Of a stretch of DNA of 64,000 bases, positions 45,691-55,145 are shown in pieces. Origin of the DNA: Massilia violaceinigra (GTDB lineage Bacteria > Pseudomonadota > Gammaproteobacteria > Burkholderiales > Burkholderiaceae_D); the NCBI RefSeq assembly GCF_002752675.1, contig NZ_CP024608.1, positions 2,294,001-2,358,000 of the forward strand, in the 5' to 3' direction. The notes below the pieces were generated by a model. That model was given only the letters and a program-made list of their open reading frames with translations. It did not search any database and was not told where the DNA came from. Position numbers and translations under genes: made by a program. How positions within the stretch are numbered: the first letter of the stretch is position 1; the number at the start of each line of letters is the position of its first letter.

Positions 45691-46701
45691 TCATCCTTTC
45701 GGGCGCGGGATGTCGGCAAGCGCGGCGCGGCGCGCGCGTTCGGCCTGCTGCGCCTGCGCCAGTTCCAGATCGAAGGGACTCGGTTTGGTCTCGGTGGGCG
45801 CTGGCGCAACGATATCTTCCGCCACCCGGAAGCCTTCCAGCGCACCGATGAAGTCGGGCGGCATGGCGCCGCGGTGGCTGGCGTGAAAGCCGCGCCAGTG
45901 CCAGCTGCCGCCGCGCAGGGAGCGTGCCTTGCACTGGGCATCGACCCAGGCGCTGCCGTCGGTGGGAGCGCCGGCGTAGGTGTCGTGCTCGCAGTCCTGG
46001 ACGAATTCCGCGATATTGCCGAGCGTGTCGTGCAAGCCGAACGCGTTCGGCTCGTACATGCCGACGATGCTGGCGTAACCCGCCTTGTCGTCACAGGGAA
46101 TCACGCCCACGTGCTCGCGCGCTTCCAGGCCATCGAAGTCGCGCCGGATCGCCGCTTCGGCGGAGCGGTCGGCCAGGTTGGCGTAGCGGCAGGCCTGGGT
46201 TTCATCGTTGCCGAAAAAGTAGCGGCCGCTGCCGCCGGCGCGGCTGGCGTATTCCCATTCCGCTTCGCTCGGCAGGCGGTATTTCTTGCCGGTTTCCTTG
46301 GCCAGCCACTTCACGTAGGCGTCGGCGCCATTCCAGCCGATGCAGGTGGCCGGTTCGAACTTGCTGACCGACTGCAGGGTGGCGGCGTCGACGAACTCGT
46401 TGGGCACGCTGGTGAACCAGCGCTTCGACGCCATTTGCAGGCACATGCGCGGCGCCTTGTACCTGGTCGCCTCGGCGAAGCGCTGGAATTCGGCCGCGGT
46501 GACTTCGTATTTGCCGATCCTGAATGCCTTGAGCGTCACGCTGTGCACCGGCTGCGTATTGGCCGCGCGCGCGCTGCCCATCATGAATTGGCCGGCCTTG
46601 ATGGTGACCATCTGCGGCTCGATCGGCGTCAAATCGGGCGCCGCCAGGGCGGCGATCGGGAACAGGAAAAGGGAAGCGGCCAGCGTGCGTTGAATGAACA
46701 T
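45691..46701 (-). CDS. Exported formylglycine-generating-enzyme-like (SUMF1) protein
   Basis: 336 aa from the ATG at 46701, which gives a proper signal peptide (ALA cut); the open frame continues upstream but lacks protein character. FGE-sulfatase fold segments: TIKAGQFMMGS, FRIGKYEVTAAEFQRFAEAT, YRLPSEAEWEYASRAGG, LGNIAEFVQDC and RSLRGGSWHWRG. No sulfatase is nearby, so it may be a non-catalytic ligand-binding member. It is co-transcribed with the LytS kinase, which suggests a signal-sensing role at the envelope. Confidence 0.82.
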   Translation of the reverse strand: MFIQRTLAASLFLFPIAALAAPDLTPIEPQMVTIKAGQFMMGSARAANTQPVHSVTLKAFRIGKYEVTAAEFQRFAEATRYKAPRMCLQMASKRWFTSVPNEFVDAATLQSVSKFEPATCIGWNGADAYVKWLAKETGKKYRLPSEAEWEYASRAGGSGRYFFGNDETQACRYANLADRSAEAAIRRDFDGLEAREHVGVIPCDDKAGYASIVGMYEPNAFGLHDTLGNIAEFVQDCEHDTYAGAPTDGSAWVDAQCKARSLRGGSWHWRGFHASHRGAMPPDFIGALEGFRVAEDIVAPAPTETKPSPFDLELAQAQQAERARRAALADIPRPKG

Positions 46702-46768
46702 GGAATGCCTGCATGTGGTTGAGATGGCCGCAGGATGGCAGAGCGCGCCGGTCCGGCCATCGGCCGGG

Positions 46769-46852
46769 CGACGGATCGACAGGCGAAACGACGAATCGAC
46801 AAACGTGGCGACGAATGGACGGCTGCCCGTCGCAGCCGGCGTCGATTCGTCG
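46769..46852. repeat. Three 20-bp-spaced direct repeats plus inverted copy, candidate LytTR sites
   Basis: CGACGGATCGAC (46769-46780), CGACGAATCGAC (46789-46800) and CGACGAATGGAC (46809-46820) are spaced exactly 20 bp. GTCGATTCGTCG (46841-46852) is the perfect inverse of the middle copy. They lie in the divergent promoter region of the SUMF1-LytS operon and the LytTR regulator. LytTR proteins bind direct repeats about two helical turns apart. Confidence 0.65.
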
Positions 46853-46925
46853 CGCGGCGCTGGCGGTGGCGCGGCCGGCACCACTACAATGGCGCCATGA
46901 CTTCCTCTTTCATCTTCCGTATCCG

Positions 46926-47669
46926 ATGCGCGCCCTGATCGCCGACGACGAACCGCACCTGGCGCTTTACCTGCGCCAGCAGCTAGCCATGCTGTGGCCG
47001 GAACTGGAGATCGTGCAGGTGGCCGTGAACGGGGTCGAGGCGGCGCACGGCATTGCCACCTTGCAGCCGGAGCTGGCTTTCCTCGATATCCAGATGCCGG
47101 GACTGACCGGGCTGGAAGTGGCGCAGGGCATCGAAGGGCCGACCAGGGTCGTCTTCGTAACGGCCTACGACAGCCACGCGGTGGAGGCGTTCGAGCATGC
47201 GGCGCTCGACTACATCCTCAAACCGGTGAAAACGGAGCGCCTGGCACGCACCCTGGAGCGCATCCGGGCCGCCTGCGCGCCAGCCGAGGACGACGCCCGC
47301 CTGGCGCGCGCGCTGGCGCGCCTGCTGGCCACGCCCGCGCAGCCGCGCCTGCGCTATATCCGCGCCGGACAAGGGGAACTGACGTTCCAGATCGCGGTGG
47401 AGGACGTGTTGTTCTTCCACGCCGACGACAAATACACGGTGGTGGCGACTAAGGCGGGCGAACACCTGATCCGCACCCCGCTCACCGAACTGGCGGCGCA
47501 GCTCGACCCGGAGCTGTTCTGGCAGGTGCACCGTTCCACCCTGATCAACCTGGCGTTCCTGGACGGCACCCGGCGCGACGAGAGCGGGCGCCTGTTTTTA
47601 CGCATCAGGGGCCACCAGCGCGAACTGCCGGTCAGCCGCGCCTTCGTGCACCTGTTCAAGGCGATGTAG
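46926..47669 (+). CDS. LytTR-family response regulator
   Basis: 247 aa from the ATG at 46926; the frame is open further upstream across the repeat region. Receiver with ADDEP and Asp54 (AFLDIQMPGLTGLEV), LKPVKTERL, then a LytTR DNA-binding domain (EDVLFFHADDKYTVVAT, FWQVHRSTLINL, LPVSRAFVHLF). Partner of the divergently encoded LytS-type kinase. Confidence 0.9.
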   Translation: MRALIADDEPHLALYLRQQLAMLWPELEIVQVAVNGVEAAHGIATLQPELAFLDIQMPGLTGLEVAQGIEGPTRVVFVTAYDSHAVEAFEHAALDYILKPVKTERLARTLERIRAACAPAEDDARLARALARLLATPAQPRLRYIRAGQGELTFQIAVEDVLFFHADDKYTVVATKAGEHLIRTPLTELAAQLDPELFWQVHRSTLINLAFLDGTRRDESGRLFLRIRGHQRELPVSRAFVHLFKAM

Positions 47670-47694
47670 GGCGGTGCCGCGTTCGGCGGCAGCC

Positions 47695-47856
47695 TTACGG
47701 CGGCGTTGTCGGCTTACACATGGGCACGGCCGTGTCCTTGGGGTCGTGCGTGCAGAAATCGCGCTTGGGCGTAAAGGCCGTGAAACAGCCGCTGGTCGAC
47801 AGCACCATGAGCGCGAGCGTCACGGCGCATGCCCCCGTTCTCAGTGCGCGTTGCAT
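47695..47856 (-). CDS. Small putative lipoprotein
   Basis: 53 aa. A short basic start, hydrophobic stretch (CAVTLALMVLSTSGC) with Cys24 as the likely lipidated residue, then a tail with cysteines (FCTHD, VPMCKP). Its start overlaps the 3' end of the hybrid kinase gene by 16 bp. Length and pattern fit a small lipoprotein. Function unknown. Confidence 0.5.
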   Translation of the reverse strand: MQRALRTGACAVTLALMVLSTSGCFTAFTPKRDFCTHDPKDTAVPMCKPTTPP

Positions 47857-49628
47857 GCCGCAATCTCGGCCAGGACATTTTCCATTTGCGCCGGTTTGAG
47901 AATGTGGGCGTCGAATCCGGCCGCGCTGGCGGCGGCGATGTCGCCGGACTGCCCGTACCCGGTCAGTGCGATCAGCCTGGTCTGTGACCCCAGCGGACCG
48001 GCCCTGAGTCTGCGCGCAACCTCGTAGCCATCCATGTCCGGCAAGCCGATATCGAGAATGATGATGGTCGGCCGAAAGGCGATGGCCGCTTCCAGGGCGC
48101 TTTTTCCATCACAAGCGAACTGAACATCATGACCATGAAGCTGCAGCAACGCCCCCATGGCTTCTCGTCCATCTTCATTGTCATCGACCAGCAGAATGCG
48201 GCTCGTCGCCGCCGCCGCCGCCGCGGGCAGGCTTGCGGCAAGCGGCATGGGCCCGCTGCGGGGCGCCGCTTGCGCCAGGGCCAGCCGAACGACGATCTCG
48301 GTGCCGGTATTGGGCCCGTCGCTCAGCGCGACGATCGACCCGTCGTGCATGTCGACGATGCGCTTGGCCAGGGTCAGCCCGATTCCGAGGCCGCCCTCGG
48401 AACGCGCCAGCGAACGTGGAAGCTGGGAAAACAGGCCGAAAATGGCGTCGAGCATGCCGTCGGGAATGCCGGTCCCGTTGTCGCGTACCGCGATCTCGAC
48501 ATGCTCGCCAACGGTGCGCGCGGCGATCGACACTTGGCCGCCATCGGGCGTGTACTTGGCCGCGTTGTGCAGCAGATTGCCGAACACTTGCGCCAGCCGG
48601 GTGGCGTCGGCGCGCACGCGCATGGTGCGGGCGGGAAGCGCGACCGACAGGGCGTGCAGGTGCTGATCGATGATCGGCCGGGTTTGCTCCACTGCCGCCG
48701 AGATGACATCGGCCAGCGGGATGTCCTGCAAGTCGAGTTGAATCTGCCCTTTTGTCACGCGCGCAACGTCAAGCAAATCGTCGACCAGCCGGGTAAGGTG
48801 GCCCACCTGCCGTGACAGGATGTTGGCGCTGGCGCTGATGGGCGAATCGGCAGGGGTGAGCGTGCGGATGATCTCGGCCGAGGTACGGATGGGCGCGAGC
48901 GGATTGCGCAGTTCATGGCCCAGCATGGCCAGGAACTCGTCGCGCGCGTGCAGTGCCGAGAGCAGTTCGGCCGTCCTGCTCTCGACCCGCGATTCGAGTT
49001 CCGTGTTCAGGCGGATCAGGCTATCCTTGGCGATCTTCAGGGAAGAGCTTTCCAGCAGTTCCCACGCGCCCTCGCGCCGCGCCAGCGCAAACTGGTGCTG
49101 GCAGCACACATCGATCACGTCGGACGCGCTGCAGTTGTCCAGGCAGTAGGTGCACAGGGCGACCAGGTTGTGGCGCCGGAACGAGGCGTTGACCTGGCGC
49201 TCGTATTCCATGAAGCTTGTCCAGCCGGACCGTTCCACCCACACCGTGTCGCCGGTCAGGCGCAATCCGTTGAAACCTTTGTGCTTGGCGGCCGATTCCT
49301 TGTCGATCCATCCTTGCAGGACCGTTTGCGGATCGAAGACATCATCCGGCGCGTACCAGTCGGCAATCGATACGATTTCCATTTGTCCGGAGGAAATAAA
49401 CTTCTTGAAACCCGGCACCGCGTCGATCATCAGCGCTTCGGCCTGTTCCGCTTCCAACTTGCGGCCGGTGACCCACAGACAAGCCTCCCCCGCGCCCAAG
49501 CCAGCTTCAAAATAAGGGACCAGGGTTTCGGTCAGGTCGGCTTCGGTGTTATAAAACTGGCAGAAATGCGTGCCCCAGGGGATGGCGCCGACAGCGTCGA
49601 TGCCGGATTGGCGGGCTAAAGTTTCCAT
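47841..49628 (-). CDS. MEDS-domain hybrid histidine kinase
   Basis: 595 aa from the ATG at 49628, which has AAGG eight bases upstream (an ATG at 49643 would add five residues). The N-terminal MEDS/DcmR-like sensory domain (IPWGTHFCQFYNTEADL, WVTGRKLEAEQAEAL) is followed by a coiled linker, HisKA with MLGHELRNPLAPIRTSAE, HATPase (NLLHNAAKYTP, GLGIGLTLAKRIV) and a C-terminal receiver (LLVDDNEDGREAM, IILDIGLPDMDGYE). MEDS domains are thought to bind small hydrophobic or methanogen-type signals. Cytoplasmic, no membrane segment. Confidence 0.88.
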   Translation of the reverse strand: METLARQSGIDAVGAIPWGTHFCQFYNTEADLTETLVPYFEAGLGAGEACLWVTGRKLEAEQAEALMIDAVPGFKKFISSGQMEIVSIADWYAPDDVFDPQTVLQGWIDKESAAKHKGFNGLRLTGDTVWVERSGWTSFMEYERQVNASFRRHNLVALCTYCLDNCSASDVIDVCCQHQFALARREGAWELLESSSLKIAKDSLIRLNTELESRVESRTAELLSALHARDEFLAMLGHELRNPLAPIRTSAEIIRTLTPADSPISASANILSRQVGHLTRLVDDLLDVARVTKGQIQLDLQDIPLADVISAAVEQTRPIIDQHLHALSVALPARTMRVRADATRLAQVFGNLLHNAAKYTPDGGQVSIAARTVGEHVEIAVRDNGTGIPDGMLDAIFGLFSQLPRSLARSEGGLGIGLTLAKRIVDMHDGSIVALSDGPNTGTEIVVRLALAQAAPRSGPMPLAASLPAAAAAATSRILLVDDNEDGREAMGALLQLHGHDVQFACDGKSALEAAIAFRPTIIILDIGLPDMDGYEVARRLRAGPLGSQTRLIALTGYGQSGDIAAASAAGFDAHILKPAQMENVLAEIAACNAH

Positions 49629-49780
49629 GGGGATTACCTTCATTTCGTGACGAATAGTGATTCTGAACAGGCCGTTGACGGATGATACGCGGCCTTGTTC
49701 AAGGCGGACTCACCGATTCAAGCGAACGCGCCCCATTGCGCAAATTCGGCGGATGCCAGCAACAAGCGGAAAGGCAGGCA

Positions 49781-51415
49781 TCAGATCCGGTCCAGCAACT
49801 GCTGCCCGGCACGTTCGCTGAGCACCAGCACGAGCTTGAGCCTGGCCCGCGTCATTCCCACAAATAACTTGCGCAACACCAGTTCGTCGATCTGGGCGAA
49901 ATCGATTTCGGTAAAAATCACCGCGGGCGCGGACTGGCCCTTGAAGCGGTACACCGATTCGGCCAGCAAGCCACCCTCCCGGTAGATCGGATTGCCGAAC
50001 AGGTCGTATTCGCCGGTGAACGATTTCAGCGTGTGGGCGTCGCTGAGCTTGTCGAGCCGGAGGATGGCCGACTTTTCGCGTCCGCGAAACGAGGCGATGG
50101 CAATATCGTGCCGGGCGAACCCGGCGCCCAGGCACAGCGTGACCGCGCGCCGGGTCTGCGCCAGCATCGCCTCGGTATCGCCCTCGGGATACATCAGTTC
50201 CTCGATGTCGGCGCCTTTGAATGGGCTGCCTGCCTCGACCGGCGGGTGCACCGCGCCGATCGATGCCAGCATGTCGACAATCTGGCGCGGGCTGCGAAAA
50301 TTGGTATCCGAATGCAGCTTGACCCAGCCCGGCAGCGGCACCGTGGGGCGGCCGTACAGGTTCTGGTTGGGGTCTTCCAGCCAGATGGCGCGGGCATCGT
50401 CCTTGAGCATGCGCAGCAGGATGTCGCGCCAGGCGAGCGAGAAATCCTGCCCCTCGTCGACAATCAGCACATCGTATTTCCAGGTTTCCGGCAGCTCGGC
50501 GCTGGCCATCCTCGCTTCGATCTCGTCCCACACGCCGGGCGCGGCGTAGTTGGGGATGTGGCCTTGGGCGCGCAGGAACGCGTCGCTGAGCATGTGGAAG
50601 GTGGCGACCCGTCCGCCGGGAGGGACCAGCCGCTCGATGTGATCGGCCAGGGGCCGGTTGTAGCAGACGTACAGGGGCGACAGGCCGGCCTCGATGGCGG
50701 CGGCGTATTCGGCCAGGGCCAGCTGGGTCTTGCCGCTGCCTGCGGTACCCACCACGCGCAGCCGGAACGGGGTGAATTCCAGCCGCCGGGCCCAGGTGGC
50801 CAGGCCGCCGGACAGGCGCGTGACCATGGCGGCGGCATTGCCGATCATGGCGCTGGGATCGGGGCGCAAGCTGAGCATGTTGCCGAGAAAACGCGTCACT
50901 TTCTCGAACTGCTCGCCAGGGGCGGTATCGGTCATGGGCAGGATGTCGCGGATCACTTTCGCCAGCCGGTCCTTATTGGTGGCGTCGATGATGTGGCGCG
51001 GGTCGATGCCCGCCAGGTGCGGGTTGCGCACGATGTAATCGGGGCAGTACAGCAGGTAATCGATGGACAGCTCGCCGCCGAAGCGTTCGGTGAGGCCCTT
51101 GATGGAGCGCATCAGGTGATTGGCGACCTTGCGCGGCTTGCCCTCGTAATGCTTGACCAGGCCATCGGCCGTTTCGTTCAGCAGGCCCGATTTCTGCTCG
51201 ATCAGCAGCACCCGTCCGCTGGGCGCCACGATGATGAAATCGATCTCGCCAAAGGCGGAAAAGCCATTCTCGACGTTGGTCCAGTGCACGCCGTGGTAGA
51301 TGCGGTAGGGCGCATCGGCCAGCCTCGTCTCGAGATAGCTCAGCGTGTCGATCTCGCGCACGGCGGTGCCGGTGACCGCCATCTCTTGCCAGCCGGTAGG
51401 ATGAATGTGGGCCAT
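49781..51415 (-). CDS. NERD-domain superfamily 1 helicase
   Basis: 544 aa. The N-terminal NERD nuclease-related domain (about 15-130) has GEIDFIIVAPSGRVLLIEQKSG, with the acidic and EQK residues of the restriction-endonuclease fold. The UvrD-like helicase has Walker A GTAGSGKT (Lys229), Walker B VDEGQDFS, and motif VI FVGMTRARLKLVLVLS. Such fusions probably process DNA ends or RNA. Stand-alone here, with no obvious partner gene. Confidence 0.85.
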   Translation of the reverse strand: MAHIHPTGWQEMAVTGTAVREIDTLSYLETRLADAPYRIYHGVHWTNVENGFSAFGEIDFIIVAPSGRVLLIEQKSGLLNETADGLVKHYEGKPRKVANHLMRSIKGLTERFGGELSIDYLLYCPDYIVRNPHLAGIDPRHIIDATNKDRLAKVIRDILPMTDTAPGEQFEKVTRFLGNMLSLRPDPSAMIGNAAAMVTRLSGGLATWARRLEFTPFRLRVVGTAGSGKTQLALAEYAAAIEAGLSPLYVCYNRPLADHIERLVPPGGRVATFHMLSDAFLRAQGHIPNYAAPGVWDEIEARMASAELPETWKYDVLIVDEGQDFSLAWRDILLRMLKDDARAIWLEDPNQNLYGRPTVPLPGWVKLHSDTNFRSPRQIVDMLASIGAVHPPVEAGSPFKGADIEELMYPEGDTEAMLAQTRRAVTLCLGAGFARHDIAIASFRGREKSAILRLDKLSDAHTLKSFTGEYDLFGNPIYREGGLLAESVYRFKGQSAPAVIFTEIDFAQIDELVLRKLFVGMTRARLKLVLVLSERAGQQLLDRI

Positions 51416-51648
51416 GGGATCGGGGCGCGCGCGCCGTGGTGGTTAAAACAATATTGTAAGCGCTGTACGGGCGAAGACCGCGCGCTTGATAGATGGTCCG
51501 GCAGCGCCCGCGATTGGTGGCCGACGCTGCCAGCCATTGTCAAGCCACCGCGTCGCGAGGCGCCTACTATTTTGTTGACGATGCGGCGTTCGCACGACAG
51601 TCTGGTGATGTTAATTCGCTAAGATATAGCTTCCTCCAGGAGACCACC

Positions 51649-52194
51649 ATGTTCAAACCCTCATTACTTATTGCCGCTGCCGCTGCCGCGCTGGCGACCA
51701 GTGCCCACGCGGAGCCGCTCTCCCGTGAATTCACCTATACCGGCTTTTACCACGTAGAAGGGGGGCAGTTCCGGCCCACCGCCAGCCTGTACGGCTATTT
51801 CGACAGCGACGATCGCAACGGCGACGGCCGTATTGAAGTCGGCGAGGTCACTTCCTTTATCCTCAACAGCCAGCAATATGTCGGCTGGTGCGGCCCCGAA
51901 GTGTTCATGTGCGGGCTGTTCGAATTCTCCTATACCCCCGGCGGCGCCCTCAATTTTCATACCGCATGGAGCACCGATCCCTGGGGCGAGGGCGTAGCCG
52001 GGGGCAGTGTGCGCACCGGCGTTGAAGCGAAGGAGCATTCCCACTGGCCGGGCGGGTCGGCATCGTATACCTTGCGCTGGACCGAGCAGACCGTCCTCAG
52101 CATGAGCCCGGTGCCCGAGCCGGCAAGCTACGGCATGCTGGCGCTGGGGTTGGGCGTGCTCGCTCTCAGTGCCCGGCGACGCTCCCGGTCGTAG
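51649..52194 (+). CDS. PEP-CTERM sorting-domain protein
   Basis: 181 aa from the ATG at 51649 behind CCAGGAGA. Signal peptide (AHA cut), a mature region of about 130 residues with an EF-hand-like loop (SDDRNGDGRIEVGE) and four aromatic-rich strands, then the C-terminal sorting signal VPEPASYGMLALGLGVLALS followed by RRR. An EpsH/exosortase system elsewhere in the genome should process it. Extracellular or biofilm role likely. Confidence 0.85.
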   Translation: MFKPSLLIAAAAAALATSAHAEPLSREFTYTGFYHVEGGQFRPTASLYGYFDSDDRNGDGRIEVGEVTSFILNSQQYVGWCGPEVFMCGLFEFSYTPGGALNFHTAWSTDPWGEGVAGGSVRTGVEAKEHSHWPGGSASYTLRWTEQTVLSMSPVPEPASYGMLALGLGVLALSARRRSRS

Positions 52195-52314
52195 CAAGCA
52201 GCGTGCCGGGTCTTGTGGCGCGGCACGCCTGGCGTGGCAGCCATGCCGCTGCATGGGCCTTCCAGCACGTGATACGTTGCGGGACGCTTCTCGATCCCGG
52301 GGACGCGCACATTT

Positions 52315-53001
52315 TTAGAAATCCCCGAAACGATAACCGACGCCGTAGACGGAGAAAATGAATTCGGTGTCTCCGGTGTACGGTTTGATCTTCTTGCGAA
52401 TATTCTTTATATGACTGTCGACGGAGCGGTCATTGACCGCACGCCCAACGCAATCCTTTGCATTGAGCAGGGCTTCCCGTTCAAAAATTCTCCCGGGCTG
52501 GGACAGCAGTGTCTTGAATATCCGGTACTCGACTTGAGAAAGCGGTAACACCTTGCCCTGCCACCAAATGCGTTGTGCCGCTTCCTCCACGACAAACCCG
52601 AAGGTGTACTGGTCCCTGCTCATCGGCCCGGCGGCCCGGCGCACCTGGGCACGCACGCGAGCAACCACCTCGCGTGGACTCACCGGCTTGCAAAGATAGT
52701 CGTCAGCGCCGATGTCGAGGCCTTGGATCCGGTCGGCTTCGTCCACGCGAGCCGTCAACATGATAATCGGCACCATCGAAAACCTTCTCACGGCCCGGCA
52801 GACCTCGATCCCGTCGAGCCCGGGCAGCATGACATCCAAAATCAGAACGCTTGGTGCATATTGCCTGACGTACGCCACCGCGCTATTCCCGTCGAGGATG
52901 TGCGCAGTACGGAAGCCGTCCCGTTGCAGATACTCGGCTAATACCTGCGCAGGTTTTACCTCATCGTCAATAATGACTATTTCGTGCGCTGCAGGGTTCA
53001 T
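52315..53001 (-). CDS. OmpR-family response regulator (BaeR-like)
   Basis: 228 aa. Receiver with IIDDE and Asp56 (LILDVMLPGLDG), lysine in LCKPVSP, then a winged helix (LSQVEYRIFKTLLSQPGRIF, VYGVGYRFGDF). Its start overlaps the end of the kinase gene by four bases (52998-53001), so the pair is co-translated. Confidence 0.9.
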   Translation of the reverse strand: MNPAAHEIVIIDDEVKPAQVLAEYLQRDGFRTAHILDGNSAVAYVRQYAPSVLILDVMLPGLDGIEVCRAVRRFSMVPIIMLTARVDEADRIQGLDIGADDYLCKPVSPREVVARVRAQVRRAAGPMSRDQYTFGFVVEEAAQRIWWQGKVLPLSQVEYRIFKTLLSQPGRIFEREALLNAKDCVGRAVNDRSVDSHIKNIRKKIKPYTGDTEFIFSVYGVGYRFGDF

Positions 53002-55145
53002 ATCTTATCGGTGGAATGAGGCAGGTCGATTCGGATTGCCAGGCCGCCCATCGGCGACGGCTCGGCAGTGATGTTCCCAAGGTGGGCATGGATGATGGCC
53101 TGACATATCGACAGTCCGAGTCCGCTTCCACCGGCGCGCCGGCTGCGTGCGATATCGGCTCTGTACAGCGGCTCGAACAGATGCTTTGCATCAGCCGGAT
53201 CGATTCCGGGCGAGGTGTCCTCGAGGGTGATGGTCACGCGCTGCGGCCCGGGCTTGATCGACAGCGTCACAGCGCCCGGCGCATCCGTATAGCTGATGCT
53301 GTTTTGAACCAGGTTATCCAGCAGCTGCTCGAAGCGACCCTTATCCCACTTGACCAACAAGGCACCTGGGGGCATGTGCACGCTAAAGCGCAGACCTTTT
53401 TCCTGCGCGTATCGCACGTACTCGGATTTTTTCTTCATCAACAGCGCCTCAAGTTGCCAGCTTGTGAAGGTACATGGCAGAGGACGCAGATAGGTCAACG
53501 CTACTTCATGCAAGTCCGACACCAGTCGGGATAGCCGCATCACTTCTTCATGGATGGAAGCGATGGCGCGCTTGTTGATCGTTCTTACTCCGTCCAGCAA
53601 AGCCTCGGTTTCGCATAGCAAGGAAAAGAGGGGGATGCGCAATTCGTGGCTGATATCGGCAATCCATCGTTTGCGGGCGCCTTCGAGGCGGGATAGCGAC
53701 GCGGCCATCACGTTGACGTTACTGGCAAGGTCAGCCAACTCCGGCGACTCCCCCGGAGCCAGGCGCACACCGAATTCGCCATTGGCGATGCGGCCAGTTG
53801 TCGTTTTCACGGCAGCCATGAATTCAGAGCGCTGTTGCGCTTCCCGTAGCTGGCAAGTGCGTTGTTCAAGTTGTTTGGCCAACTCAGCGTTATTGACCTG
53901 CAGCGCTGTGTTGTACTTCTGCTCGAACGCCGATTTTTCGCGTTGCAGGATGCGCACCCTGTCCTGCTGCGCCACGCCGAGGAGCACCACTTCCGCGATA
54001 AACGCCAGCTGGCAGTAGAAAAAATAGTTTTCATAACTCAGTTCCGCAAACCGGACCCCGGCAATTCCAATGAGCAGGGCCGCGTTATACACCAGCTGCG
54101 CTACCAGATACCAGCGCGTGAAAACCGCCCGGCCTCTGAGGACGAGTATCGCCACCACGGGGGCAATGGCATGCGTCAATAACAAGACGATCGTCACCTG
54201 GATCACCGCAACCTGAAGGCCCAGTGCGCGCAAAACGATGCCTGCGATGGCAAGAATGATGACACCGCCAAAATACTTGTCGAAACGAGGCATGAACCGC
54301 TTGGTCTGCAGGAACTCTCGCACGAACATACAGTTGGCAATTGTCGCCAGCAAGAAAAATACGACCAGCATGAAGTTCGCGATGTCCGGCTTGTCGACAA
54401 AGACGTATTCGGCCAGTTGTCCATTTATTCCCAGCCACGAACCCATGATGGCGAGGACATAGCCTGCGTAGACCAGGCTGCTGGGGGTCCCGTTGATGAA
54501 CCATCCACAGAGCGCATAAACGACCAGGGCGCAGGGAATCCCGTAAAGAACACCCATCAATAGCTGATCGTTTGAAATTTTTCGTAAAAACGTGACTTCA
54601 TCGGACAGTGCAAAGACTAAATGCATCGGTGCCGCCTGTTTGTTCCGCAAACGTATATAGACCTCCGATACTTGTCCCGCTTCCGACGTGTGGCGAACGC
54701 TCGCGATGCGATACGGAATCTGCCGGTCCGACATCAAGGTCCGGTCGCCACCTGCGGCATGGGTAACCAGCGCGCCATTTGTAAAAATCCAGTAATCGAC
54801 GTAGTCGGTGATCGGCATGGGATGCCGCAGCACCCACGTCATGCTGGCTTTGGAAGCGTTATGGACCGATGTCTTGAGCCAGTAGTCGCCACGCTGGAAT
54901 CGCTGATTGACATCGCGCTGGCGCACCACCGAAAATTGCCCCTCCGACAGTTTTCTCAGTTCACCAATCGTCAGGGTCTGCCGTGTGTCACGCAGATAGC
55001 GCAGGCCGAGTGTTTCACCAGATAGATCGCCGGACTGCTTCAGGCTGACCGAAGCAACACTGTCCGTGGCCTCGGCCGAAAAGCACATCAAAACGCATGT
55101 GGCGAACAGGACAAGATGGCGTATTGCGTGGAGGGAGAACAACAT
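52998..55145 (-). CDS. Sensor histidine kinase with 7TMR-DISM sensor
   Basis: 715 aa. Signal peptide, extracytoplasmic 7TMR-DISMED2-like beta domain (about 30-185; FQRGDYWLKTSVHNASKASM), seven membrane helices (about 195-390), coiled coil, HAMP-like segment, HisKA with DISHELRIPLFSLLCETE, and HATPase (NLVQNSISYTD, GGSGLGLSICQAI). The DISM module usually senses carbohydrates or related ligands. Forms an operon with the downstream regulator. Confidence 0.88.
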   Translation of the reverse strand: MLFSLHAIRHLVLFATCVLMCFSAEATDSVASVSLKQSGDLSGETLGLRYLRDTRQTLTIGELRKLSEGQFSVVRQRDVNQRFQRGDYWLKTSVHNASKASMTWVLRHPMPITDYVDYWIFTNGALVTHAAGGDRTLMSDRQIPYRIASVRHTSEAGQVSEVYIRLRNKQAAPMHLVFALSDEVTFLRKISNDQLLMGVLYGIPCALVVYALCGWFINGTPSSLVYAGYVLAIMGSWLGINGQLAEYVFVDKPDIANFMLVVFFLLATIANCMFVREFLQTKRFMPRFDKYFGGVIILAIAGIVLRALGLQVAVIQVTIVLLLTHAIAPVVAILVLRGRAVFTRWYLVAQLVYNAALLIGIAGVRFAELSYENYFFYCQLAFIAEVVLLGVAQQDRVRILQREKSAFEQKYNTALQVNNAELAKQLEQRTCQLREAQQRSEFMAAVKTTTGRIANGEFGVRLAPGESPELADLASNVNVMAASLSRLEGARKRWIADISHELRIPLFSLLCETEALLDGVRTINKRAIASIHEEVMRLSRLVSDLHEVALTYLRPLPCTFTSWQLEALLMKKKSEYVRYAQEKGLRFSVHMPPGALLVKWDKGRFEQLLDNLVQNSISYTDAPGAVTLSIKPGPQRVTITLEDTSPGIDPADAKHLFEPLYRADIARSRRAGGSGLGLSICQAIIHAHLGNITAEPSPMGGLAIRIDLPHSTDKI

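Noticed and set aside
46769..46852. CRISPR array reading of the short repeats
   Set aside because: Repeat units are 12 bp with 8-bp gaps, far too short for CRISPR, and no cas genes are present.
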